Shown here piece by piece: positions 1-12,824 of a DNA stretch of 64,000 nt. The DNA is from Paracyclopina nana. Its lineage: Eukaryota > Arthropoda > Copepoda > Cyclopoida > Cyclopettidae. The translations under genes were made by a program, and so were the position numbers. The stretch is taken from assembly GCA_019096065.1 (NCBI GenBank), contig JAGUCH010000001.1, positions 17,670,001 through 17,734,000 on the forward strand. The letters are read 5' to 3'. The number at the start of each line of letters is the position of its first letter. The first letter of the stretch is position 1. A model generated the notes under the pieces. The model saw only the letters and a program-made list of their open reading frames with translations. It was not told the DNA's origin and made no database searches.

Positions 1-245
1 ATAGGCTTAGAGGCAAATCGTGAAATAGATTTGAGGCAAATTAGATTATTTTTAGCCAAATCACTAGATTGTGAGGCAAGTCATAAGATTCTTTTGGCAG
101 CTATTCATGACATTTTTTTTACTTAAAAGTCTATTTAGATTTTGGGGCAAATCATTAGATAGATTTAGAGGCTGATTATTTAGAGACAAATCATTGAATT
201 TTAAGGCAACTCATAAGATCGATTTTGAGGCTAATCATAAGTTTT
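1..245. repeat. degenerate short tandem repeat
   Basis: Words of the type GAGGCAAATCATTAGAT recur about every 25-35 bases with many substitutions (GAGGCAAATC, GAGGCAAGTCATAAG, GGGGCAAATCATTAG, AAGGCAACTCATAAG). This is an old decayed simple repeat with no coding signal. Confidence 0.55.
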
Positions 246-2346
246 CTGGCCTATAGCATAAAATATAAGGTAGTAAATCGATAAACACTCGGGTAAAACG
301 ATGGCCCTAACGGCAAATTGCAAATGATAATGAGGTGTAATGAAGCTTAACAAGCTTTTTGTGCAACTTTCAACCCTTCTTCGTACAATAAGAAGAGAAG
401 TACGCGTAATCAAGAATGAATGTAAGTTGAAACCCTACTTAGCAAAAGTTTTCGGTTACGCGCCATCATTTGGCGAAAAAATGCGGGCAAATAAATAGTG
501 AAAGCTGCTAGCTGTTCTCAATACCGGAGAAATCTGTGGAACAACAACAATCCAATTGAGGCAAACGAAGCTGGTCATCCGTTTTGACAATTGGATTAGC
601 CTTTTGTTGCGGTAATACGTCAACCACGTTCTACTCGCACGTCAGCTGACTTTGTTTACGTTTCACGCACGTGCTCCGCTGTGACCAGTGCGCGCGCGCC
701 ATTTTGAAACTTGATTCAAAAAGCCGGATTTTTTCGGTCACTTTTCACACAAAATGGCCAAGTTTCCTTAACCTATAATTAGGGTCCAATATTTCTCAAG
801 GTGCAGTATTATTATATGTATAGAGAAAAGCCGAAAAAGGGCTGCTGCTGCTGCTGGCCATTTTGGGGCTGCTTGACCCAAAATGTTATCAGAGATCGAT
901 CTTCCTCTGCTGATGCTGATTATTGGCAGCAGCTTTGGAGCTGCTCATGCAGAAGAGTGGCGGAAAACAAAAGAAACATCATTTGTCCAGACAAAAGAGG
1001 GCTGAAAATTGGCCAAATGTTTAACCCCTTCACTGACCTATTCAACGTGTCAAAATGCTCAGATTGACAAGCTTGTCAATAATGCTGCCAAACGGTTATT
1101 GTCAGCTAAAAATAAAGTCCCTCCGAAAAATGTGAAAAATCGGATCGACTTTAACTTCCATGAAATGAGATCAAACGATTTTTTCATGATTTTCAAGCTG
1201 AATTTGCCCCAAAAAAGATGGCTCGACCTTAACTTGTTTGCTGAACAAACAGTAGCTTTTTTTGCTTTTTGGCGTTTTTTGACAATTGATCCGCGGAAAT
1301 AGTTTAGTTTAAAATCGCAGCTCCATCTAGCGGATTTTTGCAACAACTCTGCATAAAAATTAACTTTTTATGAATAAAGTGGAAAAAGTGGCCTTTTTTC
1401 AAAGTTTTCCTGGTTTTTTTTTCCTGTTTCTCTTTTATTTTTAGTTTTTTTTTAGGGCAGGGGTCATTGACAATGGCCGAACTCTTATCTGGAGGATTAA
1501 TCTAAAAAGTTATTGAAAGAGGGCTAAAAGGACTGTCAAAACTTTGAATGGCCGAGCTAATGAGAAAATCGATGCGAAAACCTTTTGACCGGAAGACACT
1601 GATGGTAATGTGCACCCATATGCGAGTGCTGGTGCTGACAAATCAGTCTTTGATTGAGCAATGCATATTTGGCAGCCAAGGAGGATGATGACGTCATGCC
1701 AGTTCCTTCCGGTCAATCATCAGCCAAAAGATTCCTGCCAAAGCTAACCAAAAGTAGCATCAATGGAAGAGAATGGAGATTTTCTACTTGACAACATTCT
1801 TCTTCTTTTTTCAAATGGCCCTTTCAAGTCACTCTATTGTGAGCTTCTTTTTGAATGGCGGACTGTGTAAAATCACTCTTTTGAACATGATCATCGTTTG
1901 TGTATTATTGATGCATCTTCTGGCCTAATGATAGACCTGGCCTCAATGGGGGGCGGGCCGGGGCGGTTTCGCTCCCGCCCGTCGACCCTCCCACTTGGCA
2001 CATATCAATGATACAAACTCTAAATATGCGAATCTTGAATTTCGACAAGGAAAAAGGTGGACGACGTCAGCAAAGAGCCAACTTGACGAGTCTTCAAGCA
2101 TCTTTGAAGCTTGAAAGGAGAGAAAAAAGCAAACATTGTTTGATGTCGCGCGCAAGCCTCGAAGATGTGTGTGCTTTTGTCGCGTGACATATGCTGAAAT
2201 TTCAATGGCGGATGCTATTGAAAATAGTCCTTGTAACTCGATCTGCGGAAGTCTCTTTTCAGAGCCACGTGCCAACAGTTGGATCGCCCACTGTGCAAAA
2301 TGGGACCATTATGGTGCAACTCAAATTCAAGCTATGCAGAATTCAT
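246..2346. other. intergenic, no gene seen
   Basis: Only short unrelated open frames are present, with no protein family, splice pattern or signal sequence. A short CTG run lies near 841-857. A CTCF-like word (CCATCTAGCGGA) lies near 1324. The rest is AT-rich. Confidence 0.5.
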
Positions 2347-2965
2347 GTTGCCCCTAAAATTGCCACGCTTTTCAGACCGAATCGGCTTTTATCCATTCTC
2401 TCACAATTTATGACGCTCTAAGCAAGACCGAAAACATTGATGATATACATCCCGCATGCTTTTGCAAGCCATCTAAAATTATTTGCCGCTTCTTCTTCAA
2501 GCAAGCCTTTCAATTGCTTGAAGACTCGCCAACTTGGCTTGAAGCTGTTCTAGCTTAACTTGGCCTTCATCGTCAATTCCTCGTTACAAATTGTTTTTCA
2601 TTGACCTCGCTGTGTTTCTATGGTTGGACCCGAATTCAAACTAGGACCTCAAGTTCAAACTAGGCAGCATTTACGTTGCCACAAGAATTGCCACGGTTTT
2701 CAAACCGAATCGTCTTTTCACAATTCTCACAATTTATGACCCTTGAAACAAGACCAAAAACATTGACGATAAACATTAAACATCTCGTATGCTTTTGCAA
2801 GCCATCTAATATTATTTGCTGCTTCTTCTTCAAGCAAGCCTTTCAATTGCTTGAAGACTCACCAAATTGGCTTGAAGCTGTTGATGCTTAACTTTGCCTT
2901 CGTCGTCAATTCCTCGTTACAAATTGTTTTTCATTGTCCTCGCTGTGTTTCTATGGTTGGACCCA
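2347..2965. repeat. two-copy tandem duplication, about 290 bp per unit
   Basis: Positions 2347-2634 and 2673-2965 match closely over their whole length. Both run from GCCACG(C/G)TTTTCA(G/A)ACCGAATCG to CTATGGTTGGACCC. The copies differ by scattered substitutions and are not coding, because open frames are not shared between them. Confidence 0.8.
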
Positions 2966-3397
2966 TGAAATTTTTGACAAAGTGAAGGCCCAAGTCATCT
3001 GCCACGACTCAATTGTATAGGACTCCATAATGACTTGGGGGATCCAGATGCATGGGCAAAATATCCTCGCTCCATTCAAAATTGCCGGCTTTTGTGTCAT
3101 GAAGTGGGCGTGGCATTAGCCATAACCCCAGCAGCATATTTAAGCCAGCTGCTTGCGTAAATCTGTACTTCAGTGGCTCTGCATCGAAAAAATGGCTACT
3201 AGATTTTTTGAACAGCCTACAAAACTACCTGGAACACACTGATTGACAGGGTGCCAAATGAGCTTTGGACATTTTCAGCTCGCTGCTGCAGAACAAAAAA
3301 GGGTTTGTTTTTTATCTCCGACCAAAAAAGCCCGACCAGCCATCGCGCCTAATGACACAAAAATCAATTTCTTTTAAGCCTTTGGAATTTAAAACCA
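2966..3397. other. intergenic, nothing recognised
   Basis: No open frame, repeat or RNA gene that I can support is visible in this AT-rich spacer. Confidence 0.4.
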
Positions 3398-3767
3398 AAT
3401 GACTATCTAAGTTTTAATAAGGACTTTTTTTCACTGAATTGTGGAAGTTGAGTGATTTTTGGTTTTTTTGAAATATCCTAGATTCAAAATTACATTTTGC
3501 TTGAAAAATATAAACAGCAGCTATTTAAAAAAAAGTAAAATGACGAATTATCTAAGGTCAAATAAGGACTTTTTTAGCTGAACTGTGGAAATTAAGTGGT
3601 TTTTGGTTATTTTGAATTATCCTAAATTCAATATTACATTTTGCAAGAAAAATATATACTGTAGCTTTAAATTTTTTTAAAATTAAAATGACGAATAATA
3701 TAAGTTCTAATTTGGACTTTTTTCACTGAATAGTGGAAATCAAGTGATTTTTGGTTATTTTTGAAAA
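3398..3767. repeat. tandem repeat, about 145 bp unit, 2.5 copies
   Basis: Units begin near 3398, 3539 and 3687 with AAATGAC(G)A and continue through GGACTTTTTT, CACTGAAT, GTGGAA and GTGATTTTTGG. The third unit is truncated. It is diverged and non-coding. Confidence 0.75.
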
Positions 3768-4360
3768 TTGGTGGAATTTCGGCGTCTGGTGGGGAAGCAT
3801 CGTTACAAGCCTTTTTTGGTCATCACAAATTCTCCATCTCCAGGGGTCTGAGAACGAAACCAAAACCAGTAGTGTTCACAAAGAAGAAATCTCAGGTCAT
3901 CGAACCATCGATTTTTCTTCGGAAAAGAGACAAGAGCGGAATGGTTGAATTTTTGAAATCTGGATTTTTTTTTTCGAGACTTTGGGCGACCGTTGACACG
4001 CTTTTAAAAGAATGACATGCATTCATGATGGCAGCAGCTGAAAAAGTTGGGATCATCCCATAATTGCTACCTTCACAATTTTCCAGCTACTCTTGTATAT
4101 ATACTAAATAGTGGACATGCAGCTAAAAGCCCAGAGCTGCCTTTTTTCGCATGAGTTTCAGCAATTTGCGAATTTGGAATTGTTTCAACAGCTTCCCCAC
4201 GGGAAAACCATGAGATAATACGAAAAAAATAATTAAAGGAATGAACCCATTATTAGTTTTAAATGAAAGTGACATGAATGATGAAATATATATTATCTTA
4301 CAGTAAATGACTAACATTAAGTTTGCGCTGATATTTCTTCAAGTTTCACTGAATTATTCA
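3768..4360. other. intergenic, nothing recognised
   Basis: Short open frames occur on both strands, but none has family resemblance or splice context. Confidence 0.4.
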
Positions 4361-4369
4361 AATATAAAT

Positions 4370-4540
4370 ATTCGGTCGCTCATAGGTGCGGCGTTGGTTT
4401 CCAAATCAAGATTTCATGGCTTCAAACCCCGGTGAAGGCAAACTTTTTTTAAGCTCAATAAATATTCGGTCGCTCATAGGTGTGGCGTTGCTCTCCAAAT
4501 CAAGATTTCATGGGTTCAAACCCTGGTCAAGGCAAATATA
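4370..4540 (+). repeat. two tRNA-like direct repeats
   Basis: Two copies of about 70 bp lie roughly 90 bp apart, each beginning ATTCGGTCGCTCATAGGTG. Each ends with a B-box-like element (GCTTCAAACCC or GGTTCAAACCC) followed by GG and AAGGCAAA. The anticodon stem and the acceptor stem do not pair well, so these look like tRNA-derived SINE heads or tRNA pseudogenes rather than working tRNAs. Confidence 0.4.
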
Positions 4541-6060
4541 TTTTTAAACTTTATGTTACCGTTATTAATTAAGTAGTGTCGCCACGGTAGAACTAAAATG
4601 CTAAGACAAAAAGGTAACTAAAATGATTTTCGGTGGGGATCGAGCTATTTTTGCATTTTTCTGCTTACAAATCGCAAAAATGCCTCGTGAAAGTTGTGTG
4701 ACTTACTATTTGTCAATAGATAGCATACTACAATATGGCAACAATGGCGTTGATGGATCTGTAAATATAAGCCTTTTTCTAACATTATTATTTGGGGAAA
4801 AACCTGTAATTACACAATTAATTACCTTTTTCGTGCTACGGAGTTTCCAATCTCACTCAAAGAAAACTTTCAAAACAATAGTAAGAATTTAAAGAAAAGT
4901 CATCAATTGGGGGTATTACAAAAAATGGTGGAAAAATACATGTAAATGCAAGTTGCAGGATGCAGAAGAAAAACAGCCATTTTCGGCCATAAATAAGAGT
5001 TGTCGTCATGCAATCCATAGTGCATGATAACTAGATAGATTTCTGTCACCTTCATAACACGCAGCCATCAGCAGCAGGCGCTCGGTCTAGAATTCAAGCC
5101 GTTTTTTCAGATGAAACACATAAAAATGGGCGTGCTGGGTCAATGTATATTCATATATGCAGTGTTTTTCCACCGCTGACACTCTTTTATGTAATAATTA
5201 ATGCTTTTTTTACAAAATTGTACCAGAAGTGGATTTTTTTAATTATTCACATTTGGGCACTTTTTTACATTATTATTATTACTTATACATTCTTTTAAAT
5301 GTGCTTAAAATATGTAAATACAGTATTTTTCAATATGCATTTTATAAATAAACATATTTCAAAATGATGCATTGTGAAATAAACATTTTTGTTCACTTAT
5401 TTTGAGCTTTTTTTTGAGTAATGGCAATTTTAGAATACAGAATACAGATGGCAGCACTGTAGTATGAATTCGTCTTCCAGCTGCAGCTGCTCTCATTTCC
5501 CCAAGAAGAAGGTTAATGATTTCATGGGGTTGGGTAAAATTACCACAAAATAAGGAAACCTTTCATCCCATTATTCTCTAGGTGAGATCAATACCGCGGA
5601 TTCTAAGAGAGCTTCAAGTTTTATTGCGGTCAAGATTGATGCATTTTCCGTCTTGTTTTCCCCTTTGCTACTTCAATGAGGAGAAAGCGCGCCACACTGG
5701 CCGCTTTTGGCCGCGAAAAAAGAGCGCGCCTTCTTAGCGGAGTTGGAAAGCATCCTTTGCCCCGCTGTGATCCCCACTCGTTATAAGACTCTGCTGCTGC
5801 GTTCGTGGGCGTGTCACAGGCCGGACACGCCCCCTCAAAGACAGATAGGTTCTTCTAGCCCAAAAACATCTTTTTCTCTCAGGAATTTCACATTTCCACA
5901 GCAATATCAAGTTTCTCGCCATGTTTACTGCTTTCAATTACTACTGTTTAAATTATTTGGGGATTTTTTTAAAGAGATGAAAATAGGCCTTATTTTGCTC
6001 AACACGTGTCCGAACCCGCCCATAACATCTTTGTGGGCGGGTTTTGGCCTTCCCAAGCTA
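4541..6060. other. intergenic, AT-rich, no gene seen
   Basis: Includes a very AT-rich stretch (5,160-5,420). I see no coding exon, RNA gene or inverted repeat that I can defend. Confidence 0.4.
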
Positions 6061-6064
6061 CACT

Positions 6065-6700
6065 GAGTAGAGTGAAGTATATAAAAAAGTGCCATATTTT
6101 TACGGAAAAAGCCAAAAAGAGCAACTTTTATAGAACCACATCTGGTAGCTCAAAATCAATGGGTATGAAATGGCAAATGCACCTTTATTTGGCGGGAAAT
6201 GCCAAAAAGAGGCCCTTTTTAAATTAATGCTGACCTTATATCTGGTAGAAATCAAAAAGAAGCGCATTTTTTAGAGCTTTTGCTAATAAAATGTTAGGTT
6301 CACTAATATTTATTCAATTTAAATACGCTAGATTTTTACTAGAAACCCCCCAAAAAGGCCTTTTCTAAACATTGCACAATCTGGGAGCTCTGCTTTAGTT
6401 GAACGCACCATATTTTGGTGGAAAAAGCCCAGAAGAAGGCTTTTTTCAAGAATCAATCCAAAACACAGTCTGGCAACTCAAAATGTTAATTTTCTCTTAA
6501 AAAAAGCCAAAAAACCCTTTTTTAAACAATGCATGCACAATCTGGTGTCTCTTCCTGTTATTAAGTTAAACACGCCATATATTGGCGGAAACAGCCAAAA
6601 GAAACCCTTTTTTAAAGAATTAATCTGGCAGCTCGAAATCTCTGTTTAAAAACTTTTTTTTTTTTGCGGAAAAAGCCAAAAAGGAAAGAAAGGCTTTTGC
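6065..6700. repeat. degenerate tandem repeat with AAAAGCCAAAAAG core
   Basis: Seven or so decayed units repeat the order CATATTTT, GGCGGAAAAAGCC, AAAAAGRSSCTTTTTTAAA, then a TCTGGYAGCTC box. Spacing is about 80-110 bp. No frame is conserved between units, so this is satellite-like DNA rather than coding. Confidence 0.6.
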
Positions 6701-7413
6701 ACAAACAGAGAGGAGCTAATGAATCCAATTGAGTGATTTTCACACCCTCGAGATGGCATTTGAAGCTCTCGCCTCATTTGACACTTGTGCACATGATTAA
6801 CCAGCGCACCGAGTTTTGTCACTCACAGACGACGAAGAAGAAGAAGAATGGTGAGAAAAGGGCAATGATGCGAAAGCGAGCTGACTCATTGCGGACACAC
6901 AGAGATCATTTGCCAACTCTTATCGATTTGCCCTCAAGAGAGCGACAGAAAAAGCCATGGAAATATTCCATTGAAAGCAAAAAAAATTTATTCTTGGAAA
7001 TACACTCCAGAAATTTAAAAAGTGGATACTAAATGGACATTAGAAAGCTTCAGTATTTTGCCAGCTTGAAATTGATGAAAAGCAGCAAAATACTATGAAG
7101 GAAACTAGCAATTTTGAGTAGTTCTGTTAGGCTTAAAAAGAGTGAATTTTGGGATAAATCATGGTAAATGATTCAAAAAACTGCCTGAAAATTACATTCT
7201 TCATAATTAGCAATTTCAGTTCAAAAAAGCTGCTTAACAAAAATGTTCCAAATTCCTTAAGGTAATTCTCGAGTTAAACTTTATAAATCTTCAAAGCAGA
7301 CCTTCAGAGTTATGGCCGAGCTGGAGGTTTTATCAGGAGATCGCGCCAGAGCCGCTTGCAAAAGGGAAAAAAGAAGGAGCCAAGGTTGTGATTATCAGGC
7401 TGGTGTAATTTGT

Positions 7414-7461
7414 CATGGCTGCTGCTGCTGCTTCGCCTTCAGACAGCAGCAGCAGCAGGAA
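7414..7461. repeat. CTG/CAG inverted repeat hairpin
   Basis: GCTGCTGCTGCTGC is followed, after about 14 bases, by GCAGCAGCAGCAG, its reverse complement. The RNA or single-stranded DNA could fold into a nearly perfect stem. Confidence 0.7.
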
Positions 7462-7701
7462 AACATTGCACCCAAAAAGAAGGTTTCAATGATCTCTGAA
7501 TTCCACCAGGCCAATCATCAGTCTCTCTTGCGTCTCTTGTCATTAATAATTGGTGAAATGGCCGATAATTTCAGGGCACCAGGGGTAATCTATTACAACA
7601 GTACTGCACCCTGGGGGAACAAAGTCATCTTCTTGTCCAACACATGTTTTTGAATTCTTGCCGATCGACTTTCTCACCATACTATTGCATTGTAGGAATC
7701 G

Positions 7702-7716
7702 ACGCTAGATGGCGCC
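7702..7716 (-). promoter_or_regulatory. CTCF-like motif
   Basis: ACGCTAGATGGCGCC matches the YAGRTGGCGC-type core known for insect CTCF. Binding is inference; the same word recurs many times in the window. Confidence 0.4.
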
Positions 7717-8759
7717 TCAAGCTTGACGTCCAAACATTTTTGCTGTGCAGCATTTTTTATGGGCAAATCACATGGAGAGTGAAAACAAATCTGGAATGAG
7801 ACTCGGTGGAAATCTTGGCTGCATGCTTTCAGTTTGGAGCACTGAAACGATGTTTTTTCTTATTGGTCAAATGGCGTCGAGGAAAAAAGCTTATCGGATC
7901 TGATCATCTGTAATGATCGGGTTAGTCCTCCAGTCCTCCCCTTCATCATTTTCTTCACGACCACGTGGCATGAAAAACAACAACAACAACAAACCTCGGT
8001 TTTATCAGCGGATCAATGTGATGACAAGTTGTCACTATTACTCAAAGTCATGCCATCAAAATCAAAACACAATGCCCATTTCTTCAAATTGTTCCAAAAC
8101 AGCCGTGACTGTTAACATACACGAAGATTAGGCCAGCTTGAAAAAGGCTTAAATATAAATAGCGTGTCATCTTTTTTAGTCGTCAAGCCAAATAAGGAAT
8201 AAAAATATGTGGAAATCTTATTTTCAGTGGGCTGCACTGAATTGCAAATTGAAAGATTCTCACCCAGTCTCATTAGTGATTTGTTGAACTCTGCCATGTG
8301 ATTTTCACGCAAAAAATGTGGCCCAAGAAAAAAGGTGAATTGAGCTCGACAGCTAGCCAGCTTCGATTTTGACGGGCTATGATTTTAATGTTATCCTCGA
8401 TTACAATGGCCGCCAGCCAAAGCATCTTCTCCAAGTTGAAGAGTCACGACGATGATGACCAAACATTGGTCAAGGTGAATATTTTTTTCTTCATTTACTG
8501 CCAGTGCCAGTATTTACCTGGATCCGCCCTCGTGGGTTTGAGAGGTTCGACAGCCAATGAGAGCTTCTACCTAATGGACCATGAGTAAAGCCACCAAATA
8601 AAACCGAGACATAATTACCCAGACACATTCTGGTAGCCACAATATCACCCCCTTCCTCCAAAGCGGATCTAATAAGCACAAATGTTGTTCCCAGCAAAAA
8701 TGAAAAACAAAATGAGCTGATTTCAACTGAATCCGGATTGAAATTCATATTAGTAACTT

Positions 8760-9286
8760 TTAGCTTTCATCAGACTGGTTGCTGTTGGTGGAAAGTAGTT
8801 AGCAGAAATGGGCCAAAAAATGGCCAAAAAAGCCAGATTGACTAGTATACTTAGAGCTCTGGATCTGGTAGCCCTTTTTCAGTCAAATTTCAAAGGGGTT
8901 TTTACAGATTGCCCGTTTTTGGCCCTGCATTTAGCTTTCATCAGACTGGTTGTTGTTAGTGGAAAGTGGTTCAGCAGAAATGGGCCAAAAAATGGCCAAA
9001 AAAGCCAGATTGCCTAACATCTCTAGAGTTCTGGATCTGGTAGCCCTTTTTCAGCCAAATTTCAAAGGAGTGTACTCAGCTAGCCCATTTTTGGCCCTGC
9101 ATTTAGCTTATTTCATCAGATTGGTTGTTGGTGGAAAGTGTTATAAGGAAATGGGTCAAATAATATCCAAAAAAGCCAGATTAACTAACATCTTTAGAGT
9201 TCTAGATCTCGCAGCCCTTTTTTAGCTTTTTCAGCCCAATTTAAAAGGGGTGTAGCTAGCTTGCCCATTTTTGGCCCTGCTTTGCA
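8760..9286. repeat. tandem repeat, 171 bp unit, three copies
   Basis: Units start at 8760, 8931 and 9102 with TTAGCTT..CATCAGA. Each contains a GGAAAGT box, ATGGGCCAAAAAATGGCC, AAAAAGCCAGATT, GATCTGGTAGCCC and ends TTTTTGGCCCTGCATT. The first two units are both 171 bp and very similar; the third is more diverged and slightly longer. Confidence 0.85.
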
Positions 9287-11153
9287 TCCTCATCAACTAA
9301 AAAGGCAATTTAAAGGTGTGTCAGGCCTGAAATCGGAGAAAAATGCCCTGTAATAATGCAGACAGCAATAAATCACAAAGTTTGGCCCAGCAGCAAAAAA
9401 AATGATTGGCCCCGAAATGGAGCTTGTAAATTCACGCCTTCACTAATGAGGACCAGGGCTCACTGACACCTACAATTATCGACCAAGCCTTGCTATATCC
9501 AGAACTTTATAGAGAGAGAGTAAAGGCTGTCCTGAAAAAAAAGTTGATTGATCGACTGTCTAGGTTGGCATTCCAAGCCAAAGCCATTATATATCAAGAT
9601 AATTTGGCCGCCTCTCTGACATTCCATATTATCAATTTGAACTTTCCCGCCTTTTTGTGGCCCACACATCGAGATTTTGATGTGCAAACTAACATAATTT
9701 TCAAATCTGCTCAATTCCATGAATTTTTTAATTCTAATTAACCAGGAAGTGAGGAATGTGTTGAAGGTTTATTAATTTGAGCTTAACCAGTTTGTCCGCC
9801 ATTTTGTTTTTTTGAGGCTTTGCTCCCCAAATTAGTCAATTGAATTCGTTTCACAAAACAGAGTGCAAGATTTTGACGCTATGTGATTAGGCACTTCCTC
9901 TCACTAACAATATTTGCGGTTTGCCACGTTTGGACGTCCAAAGGCGCTGTGCAGCCAAAAAAAAAAGAAGCAGCGTCGATTAACCAAACAATGAAAGTAT
10001 GCAAATGTTTGACAGGTATTTGAATGAAAGTTGCTGGTCTTCATCATCATCAAAGAGTGTGTGCAAACAATTGCCGAACTTTGTTCATGAATTCTTTGTT
10101 ATGCTTTTTTAATGCTGAAATTGAAAAACTAATATCGAATATTTCAGTTGAGTGTCGCAAACTTTTAGCTATTTTTCTATTATACTAAGCCTAAGAACTG
10201 AGTAGAGAAAAATAGGTGAGGGTTTTTTTTGCGTGAAAAAGCGCATTGTTTTTCACTATTTATTTTTAAAAAATTCCATCCAAAAAAAAACCGGCAATTA
10301 TTTAAGGGCTTAAATAAGGTTTAGCTTGCTATTTTGTAATTATAGATTTTATTCTTAAAGGCAAGAGCTGAGAATTGAAAATTGAAAACAAAACCACGTG
10401 GTATTTGACAAACAAAATATATTTTTTTAGATATCAGCTGATTATTTCCGGCGCTTCGCTCGTTTTTTAAGGGAGCTCAAAACAGCTTCGTGCATGAACA
10501 ACTTCTCAGTTTGCTACAGCTGAATTGACGCCAAAACACACTGAAACGCAACCCCAAGCCATTGTACGATTAAAATTGAATTTTGTCCAATTTTATGTGG
10601 GATAATTCGGCTGTCGTCGTCAATTTTGATGAGGCGAAAGACGAAAAAGTTCTCATGCTGAAATTATTGTCGGCACTACCGGAAATTCTCCCCATTTGAA
10701 AGTTACTCAGACCAGAGAAGAGCGGGAAAATTCAAAAATGGCCAAAAAACCATTACTGCTGAAAAATCGAAAGGAAGTTCCCCCTTTTTTTTTTGACCGG
10801 AAAAAGCGACTATCAATTCTGTGCGAAAGTCATGACTATTGACAACTTTCCTAATGGAAAATAACGGGGGTTGGACTTGGTTTTTGCTAGAAAATAAGCT
10901 GAAAGTAATTGGCAAAAAATATAAAGTATTGGCAAAAGTGACCTCAAGCTTTCATCAGAGAACAAAGATGTTGAAAAAAGTGGCCATTTTGAACTATTTT
11001 TGGACGATGCATGCCAAAGTGGAAAACGGGAAAGAATGTGGAAATAATTTCAGTAGAGTAATAATTACTTTGTCGATATCTCATGCAACCTGATGTCATG
11101 CCAACTTTGAGGAATTTTGCCAGAATTTTCTTTTTTGGACTAAAAAAAAAACG
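9287..11153. other. intergenic, no gene seen
   Basis: No exon, RNA gene or conserved family is visible. Open frames here are short and mirrored on both strands. Confidence 0.4.
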
Positions 11154-11270
11154 TGGCTTTTTGAGAGTATTTTCAAGCAGGGGGCGTTAACTCAAAAAGG
11201 ATCAGCGCTCATATAGTAGTTCCTTTTTGAAGTAACGCACCCCCCACACTGAAAAGGCCTCAAAAAGCCA
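11154..11270. mobile_element. small foldback (MITE-like) element
   Basis: The left arm reads TGGCTTTTTGAG, then TTTTCA, GGGGGCGTTA and TCAAAAAGGA. The right arm is the reverse complement of the same words in the same order. The arms are about 53 bp each with under 10 bp between them and some mismatches. I could not define a target-site duplication. Confidence 0.6.
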
Positions 11271-12820
11271 TAATTTGCATAAAAAATGAATTTTTTAAGT
11301 AAAAGCTATTGTTTGCGGGTTTCTTGAGCCTTTAATGAATCTTGCCAAAATTGATTATTTATGGGGAAGGAGGCGGAGTTTCGATTTTTCTCGTGAAAAC
11401 ATGCTTGGGCATTATCATCAGCATAATTACATAATTGCAGACCAGGGCCGAGCCCACAGCCAAAAATTTCAAATTAGCCTGATGCTTTATTATAGCACGA
11501 AACATTTGCCCCGCGGTGGATCGACAAAATGTTTTACACTTGTCAACTTTTCAATGGAAAAAATGCCATTTCTACCCAAGTTCTTTTATTTTTTTCATGT
11601 TCACTTTGTTCACGTCAGTACGGCTACTTTGCACCAATGAAATTATCGCGTTGCTGTAATAAATGAACTATTAGGAAAAACACCTGCCAAAATGGCGGCG
11701 GCGAAAATATGGTCTCGAAGAAGAAGAAGATAATTTATTACGCGAGCCGTTGACAACTTTCCAAACCAATAGCCAATCTAATAACGCTTAGAATAACACA
11801 TTTTTATTCTCTTAGAAAATCTTTGTGTGTGGCAAAGTGCAAACTGTCAGAATTCCTTTTTCTCAGTCGGTCAAGCCATACCCAGAAATTAGCCGAATTT
11901 CGCCATTAAACTGGATTCCAAACGCTTAAAACCAGTCACTGTAATTTCCCTTTTCACCTTTCAATGCCCTATTTTCAGCTGTGCATCAGCGGTTGTTTTG
12001 ATTTTTGAATGCTGCGCGCGAGTTCAGCTTAACGGCCGTTGGTGACCGGCAAGCTGACAGCTGAACGCTGCTGCTGCTGCCTGGAAAACAGACTTGGTGG
12101 CGCCAGACGCATTTCCTCGTTTTTCGCCGATTTTCCACGGAAATGCGCCTCATGCGAGGTCAACCCTTTGCCAAACTGTAATTACGCGTTCGCCGCGTAC
12201 CAATTAATTCCCCATTAATTGAGGCGAGCAACAACAAGGCGAAATATCATCAAAGTATTGAAAAAATTGAAAAAAGGCTTTTATGCCGATTGCTTTAGTT
12301 TCATACCTCCCCTTTATTGACAATGGTCTGTTTGTTTTTCTCATATTAGAGAGAGAGAGAGAAAATAATTGTGCAAGAATTGGAAAACATAACTACTACT
12401 ACTGAATTGAAGTGCAAACCGCAAAACATGTGCAAGTCAAGCTTGTACAATAATGGACGAAGACGCAAATTACCTGCTTAAATAGGCGTGCGCACTAAAA
12501 ATATATGACACACACACTCATAAAAATTACTCACCAACAACATGGGCGCATGCGTGAACGTAAAAACATCCACTTACAAGCCTGTAAAATGCCTCAAAAT
12601 TGAAATTAGCAAATAAGCCACCTGTTTTCTTGCCTCAATGGCCCGGATTATGGCTTTTATTTGATCATCCTCATTTTTATATAATTATTTTGAGTGTGCC
12701 AAAAATGACATTGAATATATGAAATGGATGAGTTTGCTAAGGACTTTTTATAAAGGGCACTAATTTCAAATTGTCTCTGGTTTTAATTGAGAAAGCCCAA
12801 AAAGTAAAAAAGGTCTGGAA
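11271..12820. other. intergenic, no gene seen
   Basis: Nothing coding is supported. A short GA run lies at about 12,348-12,362. Confidence 0.4.
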
Positions 12821-12824
12821 AATA

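Larger units (their letters stand above)
6701..8758. other. intergenic, no gene seen
   Basis: Open frames up to 113 codons exist (7312-7653) but are low-complexity and lack family resemblance or flanking splice exons. A CTCF-like site lies at 7702-7716 and a CTG/CAG hairpin at 7414-7461. Confidence 0.4.

Noticed and set aside
7312..7653. 113-codon open frame with Cys- and Gln-rich parts
   Set aside because: The composition comes from CTG/CAG repeats; no family, splice or promoter support.
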